DNA of 64,000 nucleotides, taken from Bacteroidales bacterium (GTDB lineage: Bacteria; Bacteroidota; Bacteroidia; Bacteroidales; UBA932). Under the pieces are notes generated by a model. The model was not told the DNA's origin. It saw only the letters and a program-made list of their open reading frames with translations, and ran no database searches. The stretch lies in the NCBI GenBank assembly GCA_017400135.1, contig JAFPVJ010000007.1:50197-114196 (forward strand). The letters run 5' to 3'. The first letter of the stretch is position 1; every line of letters begins with the position of its first letter. Below are positions 44,122 through 54,203 of this stretch, piece after piece. A program made the position numbers and the translations under genes.

Positions 44122-46086
44122 TTATTTCAGTTTAGGCATTTCGGCGCTGAAGTCCCAGACCTCTGCGCTCCAGCCGATCCGCTGGGCCACCTGGCTGAGG
44201 GTCTCGCCTGCGGCGGAAGCCTTGCCATGATAGCCGAACGCATAGTTGCCGGTACCCGGAGTCATCGGCGAATCCGGATTGGCGTCTTCCTGGTCGAACG
44301 GGTCATAGCCGCCCGCCGCGGCGTTGGCCGCACAGACGCTGAAGTCCATATCCACCTTGCGGACACAGCCGACCAGGTAATTCTTGAAGGCCGTCTGACC
44401 GACGATGGTGGCGCTGCCGTAGTGCTCGGCCGTATCGGGGACGAAGTCGGAACTGAGCTTGTCATTCCAGGCGATGCAGTACTCGAAGTGGTTCTGCGGA
44501 TTCTGGTTCGTGCAATTGTTCTTATTGGACTTCTGGCCCGCCACGGCGCGTCCGACGATGCCGCCGTAGATGAACTGGGTCGTCACGCTCATCGTGGAGT
44601 AGCTGGTGTAGATCGAGCTGCCCGTCGCAACGATATCTCCCGCGATGCCGCCGCAGATCGAAGACGTGGAGCTCAGGGTACCGGAGGTCCAGCAGTCGCG
44701 GATCGTGACACCCAGGCCGGCGTCCGCACCGATCAGGCCGCCACACAGCTGTCCTTTGCTGTCGATGACGACATCGGCGGAACAAGCGGTGATGGTACAC
44801 TCGCGGGCCGTCCCGAAGAGGCCACCCACGTTGTTGCCGGCCGTACTGGTGACCGTACCCTGGACATGGACCCGGCTCACCTCGCAAGGCTTGTCGGTGG
44901 TACCGCCATAACCGCCCAGAATACCGCAGCCCTTGGAAGAGGCGTTGATGGTTGCATTCACAAACTTCACATCGTGGCACTTTCCATACAGCACGCCGAA
45001 GAAACTCGGATAGGAGGCGGCGGAGCAACTAAAGTTGGAAATGGTATGGCCGGCGCCGTCGAAGTCGATCTGCTTGTCATACGGGCTGGCCGCGTTGAGC
45101 GGATCCCAGTCGATGCCTGTCATGTCGATATCGGCTCCCAACTGGAAGTAGCGGATCTCTCCCGCCGCCAGATCGTCCTTGATGTAGGACATCTGTTCGG
45201 GGGTGACGATGATCCAGGGCTTGCTCTCGGTCCCCTTGCCGGAAGCATAGTGGCTGGGCAGCACCCAACCCTTTCCGTCCGGGGCGAAGACATTCACCTT
45301 TCCGCTCATCAGCGTGGACTCCCTGGTGAACGCCACCTCTTTCTCGATGTTGTTCTTGTCTGTCTTTACACTGACGACCAGGGCGTCGTCCGCAACGACC
45401 ACCGCTTCGTTCCAGGAGGTAGTCATCCAGGACGTGAGGATGTGGTCATTTCCCAGAGTGGCATCCGTCAGGTCCAGTTCAAGCTTGCTTACCTTCGCTT
45501 CACCGTTGCCCTTGTAGAACAGGGGGCTTTCGGAAGCGATGGAGACATGACTGACCGTCGAGACGCTGTCGGGCAGGGTCAGGACCATCTTTAAGACACC
45601 GGTCTGCTGCAGGGTGCCGCCGTGGGCTTCCGCCCATTCGGGGCTGAAAGTGAAGGAGGTATAGTCATCCACACCGTTCAGGGACGCCGCATACTGGAGA
45701 TGGTCATAGGAGTTGTTTCCCTTCTGGACCTGCTTGCTCCAGTCGAGGCTCCCGGCCTTTTCGTTGGGATACAGGATAGTGAAACTGTTTCCAGCCACGG
45801 CTTTTCCCACGAATTCGGCATACTTGGACGTAAAGCCTTCCTTGATGGTAAACACCTGGACATCCTCCTCACTCACGACGGTGAGTCGGTCTCCTTCCGA
45901 CCAGTACCAAGAGAATCCGTTGTGCGCACCCGCTCTAGAGAGCGGTTCGCTGTCCGGAATCGTGACCCGGATGGTGATCAGATCCTGCGAGTCCTGCGGA
46001 GCCGGCAATTCCTGCACCATTTCCCGATTGCAGGAAAGGGCGGCCAGGCCGGCCATCAATGCGATAAGATAAGTATATGTTTTCAT
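44122..46086 (-). CDS. Beta-helix (GLUG-like) lipoprotein with fimbrillin-like N-terminus (PUL2)
   Basis: Surface lipoprotein of 654 residues with no recognised catalytic site; probable glycan binding. Lipobox LAALSC (about 14-19). Residues ~35-265 resemble the fimbrillin/Mfa-like beta fold (ITIRVTIPDSEPLSRAG, FTILYPNEKAG). From about 285 the sequence starts GTESKPWIIVTPEQM and has DIDMTGIDWDPLN, then repeats of the GLUG kind (GGLFGTARECTI, GGLIGADAGLGVTI, GGIAGDIVATG, GGIVGRAVAG) that build a right-handed helix. The last ~110 residues match those of the gene at 46099. Twelve bases from that gene, 2 bases before the NAGPA gene. Confidence 0.78.
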   Translation of the reverse strand: MKTYTYLIALMAGLAALSCNREMVQELPAPQDSQDLITIRVTIPDSEPLSRAGAHNGFSWYWSEGDRLTVVSEEDVQVFTIKEGFTSKYAEFVGKAVAGNSFTILYPNEKAGSLDWSKQVQKGNNSYDHLQYAASLNGVDDYTSFTFSPEWAEAHGGTLQQTGVLKMVLTLPDSVSTVSHVSIASESPLFYKGNGEAKVSKLELDLTDATLGNDHILTSWMTTSWNEAVVVADDALVVSVKTDKNNIEKEVAFTRESTLMSGKVNVFAPDGKGWVLPSHYASGKGTESKPWIIVTPEQMSYIKDDLAAGEIRYFQLGADIDMTGIDWDPLNAASPYDKQIDFDGAGHTISNFSCSAASYPSFFGVLYGKCHDVKFVNATINASSKGCGILGGYGGTTDKPCEVSRVHVQGTVTSTAGNNVGGLFGTARECTITACSADVVIDSKGQLCGGLIGADAGLGVTIRDCWTSGTLSSTSSICGGIAGDIVATGSSIYTSYSTMSVTTQFIYGGIVGRAVAGQKSNKNNCTNQNPQNHFEYCIAWNDKLSSDFVPDTAEHYGSATIVGQTAFKNYLVGCVRKVDMDFSVCAANAAAGGYDPFDQEDANPDSPMTPGTGNYAFGYHGKASAAGETLSQVAQRIGWSAEVWDFSAEMPKLK

Positions 46087-46098
46087 ATCCGGTCTAGT

Positions 46099-47814
46099 TT
46101 ATTGGTAGAACTCGTTTTCATCGAAATCCGGCAGCTGGCCGCCGGGGTTCACATCGGGATTCTCCACGGGTGCGGAAGCGCCCTTGAAGAACGGCAGGTT
46201 GCCGGAGAGGTCCCAGACGGACTCGTCCCAACCCAGGGCCTTGGCCACTTGCGAGCACGTGGCGTCCGCAGCCGCGGCCTTGCCGTGGTACGGGTAGTTG
46301 TAATTGGTACTGCCGGTGCTCTGCACGGCTTCCTTCAGCGGGGACTCCGGCGATGCGTTCTCCTGGTCATAGAGCACGTTGAAAGAGTTGCCGGGGCAGT
46401 CGGAGAAAGACAGGTCGGATTTCCGGACGCAGTCCTGGAGGTAGTTCTTGACCGAGGTGAAGCCCACGATGGCGCCGGCGCTGTAGTGTACGGAAGCATC
46501 CGATACATCGGAATAGATGGCTTCGTTCCAGGCGATGCACTTTTCGACGTGGTTCTTCAGGTCGAGTCCTTCTCCAGTCTTCTGTCCCTGGGCGGCGTCT
46601 CCCACAATGCCGCCGTACTTGAACTGCGCGTGGACCTTGGCGGTGGAGTAGCAGTTACGGATCACGACTTCGCTATATTTCGCGTTGTTCGCCGCATTGC
46701 CTGCGATGCCGCCGACCATGCGGTTGCCGGTGATGTCGCCGGCCGTCCAGCAGTTGGTGATTTTGCTGAACTTCGGAGCCACGGAATTGTCATAGCCATA
46801 GATGCCGCCGGAGTCATACTTGTTGGAGGTGATGGTGACATCGGCCGAGCAGGCGTCGATCGTAGCCTCGATGATGACGCCGAAGAGACCACCCGTGCCG
46901 TGGGCAGCGGTATTGCTGATCTTGCCCTGCACATAGACGTGGCTCACTTCGACGCTCTGGCCGGTGGCGCCGCCGTAGGCACCGAGGATGCCAACAGGAC
47001 CGGAAGCGTTGGTGATGTTGGCTTTCTCCACCGTCAGGTCATGAATCTTTCCGACCACGGCGCCGAAGAGGCTGGTGGTGCCGGTGAAGTTGGAAATCGT
47101 ATGCTCGCCGCCATCGAAATCGAACGCCTTATATGGTTCGAGCCGGTTGACGGGCTCCCAGTCGGTCACGCCGGACAGGTCGATGTCATTCTCCAGGCGG
47201 AAATAGACCAGGCTTCCCTCGATCATTTTCTCTCCCATCGCCTTCAGGTCCGCGACCGAAGTGATGGAATAAGGATTATTCTCGGTGCCGGGAGCGTTGG
47301 GATCAAAGAAACTCTTGCGGAGCAGGACGTATGCCGCCAGGGTGTCGGCGACCGCCCAGTTGTCCGTCCCGGTGGCCTTGTCGATGGTCACAGGCAGGAT
47401 GTAGTCCACACCGTCCTCCAGACCGGAAGCGGTGACCTTGATCTTGGCCGTCGTGGAAGACCTCCCGTAACGGGGCATCATCACTTCGTTGGTCACGAAC
47501 TCGTAGGCCGAACCGGGACACATCTGATAAGAGGTGCCATGGGCGGCATTGAAGGCGTCCACCCGGTCGGGGTCGGCCTTGAAGGTGAAGTTCATCACCA
47601 CGTCGGAAACCTGTCCGCCCTGGGCGCAGGCCCGCAGGCTGTAGGTCTTGCTGCCGTCAGGGACGATCTCGATCAGCGTTTTCTCGCCGGGGATGTCGGC
47701 ATAGAAGACGCCCTTCATCTTTCCGGCCGGTTCTTCCTTCTCGCAAATGCCCGCGCAGGAGACTGCGAGGAAGACGAGCGCCAGAGAAAGCAAATAGAAT
47801 AATATCTTTTTCAT
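46099..47814 (-). CDS. Beta-helix (GLUG-like) lipoprotein with DUF1735-like N-terminus (PUL2)
   Basis: Surface lipoprotein of 571 residues, probable glycan binding. Lipobox VFLAVSC (about 14-20). Residues ~30-155 resemble DUF1735/BT_3987-type domains found in SusE-position proteins (AHGTSYQMCPGSAYEF, DYILPVTID). From about 170 it reads GTENNPYSITSVADLKAMG, then DIDLSGVTDWEPVN and GLUG-type repeats (GGLFGVIIEATI, GGIYGYDN, GGIAGNAAN, GGIVGDAAQG). The C-terminal third parallels the gene at 44122. The start at 47814 is chosen because it begins the signal peptide; 47850 overlaps the SusD gene. Confidence 0.78.
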   Translation of the reverse strand: MKKILFYLLSLALVFLAVSCAGICEKEEPAGKMKGVFYADIPGEKTLIEIVPDGSKTYSLRACAQGGQVSDVVMNFTFKADPDRVDAFNAAHGTSYQMCPGSAYEFVTNEVMMPRYGRSSTTAKIKVTASGLEDGVDYILPVTIDKATGTDNWAVADTLAAYVLLRKSFFDPNAPGTENNPYSITSVADLKAMGEKMIEGSLVYFRLENDIDLSGVTDWEPVNRLEPYKAFDFDGGEHTISNFTGTTSLFGAVVGKIHDLTVEKANITNASGPVGILGAYGGATGQSVEVSHVYVQGKISNTAAHGTGGLFGVIIEATIDACSADVTITSNKYDSGGIYGYDNSVAPKFSKITNCWTAGDITGNRMVGGIAGNAANNAKYSEVVIRNCYSTAKVHAQFKYGGIVGDAAQGQKTGEGLDLKNHVEKCIAWNEAIYSDVSDASVHYSAGAIVGFTSVKNYLQDCVRKSDLSFSDCPGNSFNVLYDQENASPESPLKEAVQSTGSTNYNYPYHGKAAAADATCSQVAKALGWDESVWDLSGNLPFFKGASAPVENPDVNPGGQLPDFDENEFYQ

Positions 47815-47825
47815 AAGGTCGTATC

Positions 47826-49619
47826 TTAGAAGGTTAAACCGTCGTTCCATCCGGGATTCTGCGTCAGGATCCCGTGCGTGAGATTCCGCTCGTCGGTGGG
47901 GATGGGATACAGGTAATCGCGGTCGTCATTCCATTTGCAGGACAGGCCCTTGTAGGGATTGACGTTGCCGGAAGTCCCGTTGCTCAGGATGAAATCCTCA
48001 CTTCCGATCTTGTAGATGGCAGGGATGGTGCTGGAGGGTTTCTCTTCTCCTTCATAGAGGAGGATGTCCGGAACACCGTCGCTGTTGAGATCATACTCGC
48101 CGGGACCCGGGAAATACATTCCGTAGTACTGCTTCTCGAAAATCTTGCCTTCCTTCCAGCGCATGATGTCATAATAACGGAAGCCTTCCTGGGCCAGTTC
48201 GACGGCGCGTTCGCGACGGATTTCCAGGATGACGCCCTTGTCGGCGCCGGTCACGTTCTGGTAGCCGCCCCACGCGGGATCGGTGAGGTAAGGATCCGGA
48301 TTGGCGTTGGCTGCCGTCATATCCAGGTGCGGCAGGCCCACCCGGTCACGAAGCTTGTTGATGGAAATATCCAGGTCAGCCTGGGTGAGCGTGCCGGCCT
48401 CGGCCTTCGCCTCGGCATAGTTCAGCAGCACTTCGGCCGTACGGAAGATAATTAGATCCACATCAGAGCCGTTGTAGATGTCTTTCGCGGTCTCCATCAC
48501 ATACTTGACCGGGTGATAGCCGGTCAGGCAGAACAGGAAATTAGGAGCGCAAGGCGTCTTCTCGCCGAGCCGGGTATAGCCAGGCGTACGGATGGTCTGG
48601 GCCAGGCGCGGGTCGCGGTTCTGCGTCTCCGTGACGAAGTCCATCGTCTCCCAGCCGGGCTGGTCGGTAAAGCGCGTACCGTCAGCCATCAGATAGCTGG
48701 CAACCAGTTTGCGCGTCATGCCGTGGCGGCCCATCGTCGCCGACTGCATCGTGTTGTTGGCACTGTGTACGACGTTGTAGGCGTTGTTGTAATCACGGGC
48801 CAGGATGACTTCGTCCATGTTGTCGGTGGCGTTCTGGGTGGTGAACAGACTGTAATAGGCCTTGTTGGCGCCGCCCGCAGTATGGATTCCGTAACCGCTG
48901 GAAGCGATGAATTCCGCCGAAGTCTCGGCGCAGAGATCCAGATACCATTTGGCATCGTGCGCACCGGCACCGTAGTCAAACTCCGTGTGATACTTCCGGA
49001 AGGTTCCTTCGAACAGGAGGAAGCGGGACTTCAGGGCCATCGCGGTCCATTTGGTCACCTCATAGGCACTCTTGGTCGAAGGCAGGTTCGCGATGGCGAA
49101 GTCGATGTCTTCGATCATCTTGCCCATGATGAATTCGCGGCTGTCGCGGGGACGGTTGAGGGCCTCCGTATCAGCCGATCCCACGGGCGCTTCATACCAG
49201 GGGACGTCGCCGAAACGTTTCACCTTCTCGAAGTAGAAATAGGCGCGGAAGAAACGTCCCATCGCCTCGTACTTGGTGCGGGCGACCGGGTCGCTGCAGT
49301 TGGGCAGGTAGTCCAGCAAGGTATTCACGTTGCGGAGCGCACCCCAGCTCCATCCGTTACCGGAGGGTTCGATCTGACGCGTGCCCTTCAGTTCGTCGGT
49401 AAGGCCCATCTGGATGTAGGTATCCGCATCCTCCATAAACAGGGCGGAGCCCGGGAACATCCCGTAGAAGTTCATGCTGAAAGCCTGGAGCTCCTTGTCG
49501 TTTTTGAAGAAGGTCTCCGGCGACATACGGTCCTTAGGGAAGACGTCCAGCATATCGTCACAGGAGACGAAGGCGAAGACGGCCAGGACAGGAAGCAGGA
49601 AATATGCTATCTTTTTCAT
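47826..49619 (-). CDS. SusD/RagB-family surface glycan-binding lipoprotein (PUL2)
   Basis: SusD partner of the STN-type SusC. Lipobox FAFVSC (about 15-20) followed by DDMLDVFPKDRMSPETFF. Typical SusD helices follow, e.g. FFRAYFYFEKVKRFGDVPWYE and ILEIRRERAVELAQEGFRYYD. The C-terminus is NPGWNDGLTF. 597 residues. The start at 49619 begins the signal peptide; the ATG at 49631 adds four unlikely residues and touches the SusC stop. It precedes the DUF1735 beta-helix gene by 11 bases. Confidence 0.96.
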   Translation of the reverse strand: MKKIAYFLLPVLAVFAFVSCDDMLDVFPKDRMSPETFFKNDKELQAFSMNFYGMFPGSALFMEDADTYIQMGLTDELKGTRQIEPSGNGWSWGALRNVNTLLDYLPNCSDPVARTKYEAMGRFFRAYFYFEKVKRFGDVPWYEAPVGSADTEALNRPRDSREFIMGKMIEDIDFAIANLPSTKSAYEVTKWTAMALKSRFLLFEGTFRKYHTEFDYGAGAHDAKWYLDLCAETSAEFIASSGYGIHTAGGANKAYYSLFTTQNATDNMDEVILARDYNNAYNVVHSANNTMQSATMGRHGMTRKLVASYLMADGTRFTDQPGWETMDFVTETQNRDPRLAQTIRTPGYTRLGEKTPCAPNFLFCLTGYHPVKYVMETAKDIYNGSDVDLIIFRTAEVLLNYAEAKAEAGTLTQADLDISINKLRDRVGLPHLDMTAANANPDPYLTDPAWGGYQNVTGADKGVILEIRRERAVELAQEGFRYYDIMRWKEGKIFEKQYYGMYFPGPGEYDLNSDGVPDILLYEGEEKPSSTIPAIYKIGSEDFILSNGTSGNVNPYKGLSCKWNDDRDYLYPIPTDERNLTHGILTQNPGWNDGLTF

Positions 49620-49631
49620 ATGCGCAATCAT

Positions 49632-52600
49632 TTAAAGGGTGATGTCGACGCCGAACATAATGGTCTTCTGCCAGGGATAGATACGAAGTCTTCCGTTGGT
49701 TTGGGCCATTTCCGGATCGATGTATTTGGTGTGCAGGCCAGGGGCCCAGTAGAAGAGGTTCTCACCGGTGAAGTAGAAGCGGAGCTCGCCTATACCCACC
49801 TTGCGGGAGAGCTTTTCGGGAATCGTGTAGCCGAAGGTCAGGTTCTTCAGACGCAGGTAACCGATATTCTGCAGGTAACGGTCGTTGACCTCGGTGAGCT
49901 CACGGCCCGTGCCGACGCCGGCGACATAACCGCGGGGACGCGGGAAGTAGGCGTCAGGATTCTCCTCGCTCCAATACATCGTATGGAAGTCTTTGGGGAT
50001 GAAGGTACAGAACGGACGGGCGTAGAGGGACCAGAACTGGCGCACCTCATTCATGGGGTACCAGTCCATGTGACCGATTCCCTGGAAGAACACGGCCAGA
50101 TCGAATCCCAGCCAGGAAGCACCCAGGTTGACACCGAAATTGTAGCGGGGCTGGCTGTTGCCAATGATCCGATAATCACCGCTGTCGCCCACCTTTTCGG
50201 CACCCTGGTTGATGACGCCGTCCCCGTTGTCCCAATACTGCAGGTCACCCGCCCGGAGGCCGGGAGCACCGGTAACGGGGTTGATGTTTCCCGTACTGGC
50301 GTTGATGATGCCGTTGACCTTGGACTGGTCCACTTTCTGGGACCAGGCGGCCGCATCCTCATCGGAAGCGAAAAGGCCCACGATGTGATAGCCCCAGATC
50401 TCACCGTACTTCTGACCAACCCAGTACTCCTTGGCGAAGAGCTTGTCGGGGTTGTTGAAACGGGTGATGTAGGACACATAGTCGCTCAGGGAACCGCTGA
50501 TATTGTAATGGAACGGTCTGCCGGCCAGCGGGAAACTGTCCTTCCAACCGATCGAAATCTCATAACCGGAAGTACGCAGGTCTGCGACATTCTCCTTGGG
50601 AGCGGTGCTGTAACCGTAGGTTGCGGGGAGCACTTCACCGGCGGTGAGCATATCCTTGGTATCACGGATGTAAGCTTCGGCCGAGAAGTCCAGCCGTCCC
50701 TTGAAGAAAGTCATGTCGACGCCGAGGTTGCGCTGGATGGAGCGCTCCCAGGTCAGGCCGGAAGACACCGGCGCAGAGATGGTGGCCAGCGACGGCTTGG
50801 CCCCGCCGAGGAGATAGGTGGACTGGGAACCCGTAGAGATGGTACGGATGGCAGGATAGTATTCGCTCAACTGCTGGTTACCCAGCTGGCCGAAGGAAGC
50901 ACGGAGTTTCAGATTGTCCCACCAGCTCCTGAGGGGAGCGAAGAAAGGCTCCTCACTGATTCTCCAACCCACTGAGACAGAGGGCGAGAAAACCCAGCGG
51001 CTGCCGCGCAGGAAACGGGAAGAACCGTCGTAACGGCCGTTCAGTTCCAGCAGGTAGCGACCTTTGTAGTCATAGTTGAGACGGGCGAAGTAACCGGCCG
51101 TCTTGTACTCGTTCTGGCCACCGGCCACTTCCATCCGCTTGTTGCCGTCCGCATCCTGACCCGTCAGGTTGAGGTCGTTCAGGTCAAATGAATACAGATC
51201 ATACCCAATGGCGTCAAGATCCTTGACATAGAAGTGGTCATAGTTGACACCGGCCATCAGCTTAAGGTTGTGGGCTTCGTTCCAGCTATGCTCGTAGGTC
51301 GCGTACAGGTTGGCCGCCTTGTAGGTGTTGGTGTTGATGGTCTCCGTCAGCTTGTTCTCAAACGCGTTGCCGGTAGACATGGTCTCGATGATGCCGGGAT
51401 ACTTGGAGTACTCGCCGGGCATGGTACGGTTCGTATATCGGGTAAGCTTCAATTGATAGGTGAAGTCACCTTTGATCGTCATTCCCGGGAAGGGCTTGAT
51501 CGTGGCATCGACGGTGTTGCTCAGGTTGTCATACCGGTCGGTGTTGTTGTCTCCGTTGGTGAGTGCCATCATCAAACCGTCCATCAGCACGTTGTTGTTG
51601 TACCGGGTCGCGTAAATGGCCGTTCCGTCCGGGTTCGTGGCCGGATAACTGGCCGGGGCGTGCGCCGATGCGCCATAGAGGGAATTGTTGATGCCGCCCT
51701 GACCCGGATAGAAGTACGTACTGCTGAAGAAACTCAGGTTGTCACCGATGCGCAGCCACTTGGTCACGTCGAAACCGACTTTCACGCGGAGGTTGTAGCG
51801 GGTGTAGCGGTCCGGATTGATGTTGAACATACCCTGCTCCGAAGTATAGCCGCCGGAGATGAGGTAGTTTACGTTCTTGGTGGCGCCGCTGGCGGTGAGG
51901 GTGTGGCTGGTGGTGGGCTTGATATCCTTGTATAGGACATGCCACCAGTCCGTGTTGGCGTAATAGTTATAGATGTCCTTGCCGGACTGGTCTTGGGTGA
52001 TGACCACCCACGGACGCTCAGGATTCTCCACCTTGTCATTGCGGCGGGCATATAGCTCCTGCATATCGGCTTCCGAATAGCTGTACAGATCGGAACCGTT
52101 GTAGGCCCGCATGAACAGGTTGCTCAGATATACGGAATAATAACCGCGGGTTTCCCAATCGGTGGAAGCCGTCGGGGCGGTGAAGCCGGCACGGCCGCTG
52201 TAGTGGACGGTCGCCTTGCCTTCCTTGTCGGAACTGCCGTTCTTGGTCGTGACCAGGATGACGCCGGCGGAACCCTTCGCGCCGTAGATGGCGGCCGCGG
52301 CCGCATCCTTGATTACAGAAATGGACTCGACGTCGGCAGGGTTGATGTACTGAATGTCACCCTCTACACCGTCGATCAACACAAGCGGGCTGCCGCCGTT
52401 GATGGAGTTGCGGCCACGGATGTTGAGCGTGGCAGCCTGGCCGGGACGGCCGGAAGAAGAAGTAACGTTCAGGCCGGGAACGGAGCCCTGCAGCATGTGA
52501 CCGACATCCAGGGCGGAACGGTCCTTGAGTTCGTCCGCCTTCACGACCGACACGGCGCCCGTGAGGTTGGCCTTCTTCTGGGTGCCATAACCGACGACGA

Positions 52601-53153
52601 CCAGCTCGTTCAGCAATTCAGTCTCCTCCTCCAGCGTGACATTGATCACGGAGGAGCGGCCGACCGTCACTTCGCGATCCTTGTAGCCGAGTGAAGAGAT
52701 GGTGAGAACGTCTCCGGGCTCCGCCTCAATGGAAAAACGTCCTTCAAAGTCGGTGGAAACGCCGTTCTTCGTCCCTTTGACGAATACGCCGGCGCCCGGG
52801 ACGGGTTCACCGGAAGAATCGATGACCCGGCCCCGTACCAGGGCGGGAGCCTTGACATCCTTCTTGGAAAGCACGATCATCTTCCCTTCGATGCGGGCGG
52901 AGATGTCGTTTCCCAGGATGGAACGGAGTACGGTTTCAACGGGCGCGCCGTTGAAATCCGCCGTGACAGGGACGGTCTCATCCACCTCGTCGGAACGATA
53001 GAAGATGGACAGCCCGGTCTGGGACTCGATGTCCTTGAGCACCGTCTTCAAGTCCTGCCCCGTCCATTTCCGGGTCACGGTCTGCGCGCCGGAAGTGAAA
53101 CTGACAAGCAGCAGCAAGAGGACGATGATTCCTGTTTTGTGTTGCAATTTCAT
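49632..53153 (-). CDS. SusC/RagA-family TonB-dependent importer with STN signalling domain (PUL2)
   Basis: Outer-membrane importer and sensor of PUL2, 1173 residues. After the Sec signal (about 1-23) comes a secretin/TonB N-terminal (STN) domain (about 30-98, LKTVLKDIESQTGLSIFYR), which in FecA-like systems contacts the anti-sigma factor. A carboxypeptidase-regulatory domain (about 105-180), the TonB box region ELVVVGYGTQKKANLTGAV, and the plug with GSVPGLNV and VLIDGVEGDIQYINPADVES follow, then the barrel. The STN domain matches the FecR and sigma genes directly upstream. The stop lies 12 bases before the SusD start. Confidence 0.96.
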   Translation of the reverse strand: MKLQHKTGIIVLLLLLVSFTSGAQTVTRKWTGQDLKTVLKDIESQTGLSIFYRSDEVDETVPVTADFNGAPVETVLRSILGNDISARIEGKMIVLSKKDVKAPALVRGRVIDSSGEPVPGAGVFVKGTKNGVSTDFEGRFSIEAEPGDVLTISSLGYKDREVTVGRSSVINVTLEEETELLNELVVVGYGTQKKANLTGAVSVVKADELKDRSALDVGHMLQGSVPGLNVTSSSGRPGQAATLNIRGRNSINGGSPLVLIDGVEGDIQYINPADVESISVIKDAAAAAIYGAKGSAGVILVTTKNGSSDKEGKATVHYSGRAGFTAPTASTDWETRGYYSVYLSNLFMRAYNGSDLYSYSEADMQELYARRNDKVENPERPWVVITQDQSGKDIYNYYANTDWWHVLYKDIKPTTSHTLTASGATKNVNYLISGGYTSEQGMFNINPDRYTRYNLRVKVGFDVTKWLRIGDNLSFFSSTYFYPGQGGINNSLYGASAHAPASYPATNPDGTAIYATRYNNNVLMDGLMMALTNGDNNTDRYDNLSNTVDATIKPFPGMTIKGDFTYQLKLTRYTNRTMPGEYSKYPGIIETMSTGNAFENKLTETINTNTYKAANLYATYEHSWNEAHNLKLMAGVNYDHFYVKDLDAIGYDLYSFDLNDLNLTGQDADGNKRMEVAGGQNEYKTAGYFARLNYDYKGRYLLELNGRYDGSSRFLRGSRWVFSPSVSVGWRISEEPFFAPLRSWWDNLKLRASFGQLGNQQLSEYYPAIRTISTGSQSTYLLGGAKPSLATISAPVSSGLTWERSIQRNLGVDMTFFKGRLDFSAEAYIRDTKDMLTAGEVLPATYGYSTAPKENVADLRTSGYEISIGWKDSFPLAGRPFHYNISGSLSDYVSYITRFNNPDKLFAKEYWVGQKYGEIWGYHIVGLFASDEDAAAWSQKVDQSKVNGIINASTGNINPVTGAPGLRAGDLQYWDNGDGVINQGAEKVGDSGDYRIIGNSQPRYNFGVNLGASWLGFDLAVFFQGIGHMDWYPMNEVRQFWSLYARPFCTFIPKDFHTMYWSEENPDAYFPRPRGYVAGVGTGRELTEVNDRYLQNIGYLRLKNLTFGYTIPEKLSRKVGIGELRFYFTGENLFYWAPGLHTKYIDPEMAQTNGRLRIYPWQKTIMFGVDITL

Positions 53154-53193
53154 AAAGGGTGGAAATAATTAGATGTAGATTGTTTATGTTTGT

Positions 53194-54165
53194 TTACTTT
53201 TTGTCCACATACACGTTGTCTCCCTCGATCCGCGTCTTCACGGGAATGATGCGTTCCAGAGCCGAAAGGACATCGGAGAGGGTCTCGTTGTTGCGCAGGG
53301 AGATATTGAACTTGTAGTCGAGGTAGTCCGGTGTGTTGAAATGGAACTGCACCGCGTAGGTACGGGACAGCTTGTCGGCCAGTTCGACCAGGTTGATGTT
53401 GTCATAGACGAAGCGGCTCTCAGTCCACGCGCACACGTCATCCGGGTTCTCCAGGGAACGGGAGAAGCGCCCGGCGAGCAAGTCATAGTGCGCCGACTGT
53501 CCCTTGTACAGGTCCAGCCGGGCGGTCCCGTCGGAGAAGACCACGTGCCCTTCGACGACGCTCGTCATCACATAGCGGTCTTCGGGATAGGCGGAGACGT
53601 TGAAACGCGTCCCCTTGACCAAGACAGACACATCGCCGCAGCGCACGGTGAACGGACGGTCGGCGTCGGGTGCGACATCGAAATAACCCTCTCCGACCAG
53701 GGTCACGGTGCGTTCTTTCCGATTGTAGGAGTCTTCGAAGGAAAGCTTCGACCCGGAGTTCAGCCACACAATCGAATTATCAGGCAAAGCGACGCGGCAC
53801 TTCTCTCCGGCGGGCGCCTCCATCGCATACAACTGGGTGGCTTGGGGACGGGGAAGCAGGAAAAACAGGCCGGCGACAACGGCGAGTGCGGCTGCAATAG
53901 CTGCAATGGCGCTCCAACGACGGGGAGATGGACGGTCCAGCCGCATCTCCCCTTCTTCGACCGTCTGCCGTACCGCGATGCGGCCCAGCATCCGGGCCCA
54001 CTGGTCCGCCTGCGAGTCCGACTCGGATCCGAGCCACTCCTTTTCCCATTCGCGCAACTGCGCGGCGTTACGGTCATCTTCTTTCATCCAGGCATTCAGG
54101 ACGCGCTCGTCCTCTCCGGGGATATCTCCCCGGAAGTAACTGAAAGCCAGTTCTTTATAATTCAT
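53194..54165 (-). CDS. FecR-family anti-sigma factor
   Basis: Inner-membrane protein that relays SusC occupancy to the sigma factor. The N-terminal cytoplasmic part (about 1-85) contains the anti-sigma region. One transmembrane helix (about 88-107, IAAIAAALAVVAGLFFLLPR) leads to the periplasmic FecR domain (about 125-230, GEKCRVALPDNSIVWLNSGS, GEGYFDVAPDADRPF) and a DUF4974-like C-terminus (about 250-323) that resembles an STN fold. 323 residues is normal. Downstream of the sigma gene and 40 bases upstream of SusC. Confidence 0.95.
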   Translation of the reverse strand: MNYKELAFSYFRGDIPGEDERVLNAWMKEDDRNAAQLREWEKEWLGSESDSQADQWARMLGRIAVRQTVEEGEMRLDRPSPRRWSAIAAIAAALAVVAGLFFLLPRPQATQLYAMEAPAGEKCRVALPDNSIVWLNSGSKLSFEDSYNRKERTVTLVGEGYFDVAPDADRPFTVRCGDVSVLVKGTRFNVSAYPEDRYVMTSVVEGHVVFSDGTARLDLYKGQSAHYDLLAGRFSRSLENPDDVCAWTESRFVYDNINLVELADKLSRTYAVQFHFNTPDYLDYKFNISLRNNETLSDVLSALERIIPVKTRIEGDNVYVDKK

Positions 54166-54203
54166 TGTAGCAAATTGGTTCTATGTGGTAATGCATATAT
54201 ATA

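Noticed and set aside
45622-47802. 726-codon plus-strand frame across both beta-helix lipoprotein genes
   Set aside because: Antisense to two well-supported lipoproteins and composition is that of a shadow frame; no domain recognised.
48513-50975. 820-codon plus-strand frame across susD and susC of PUL2
   Set aside because: Shadow of two strongly supported genes on the other strand.
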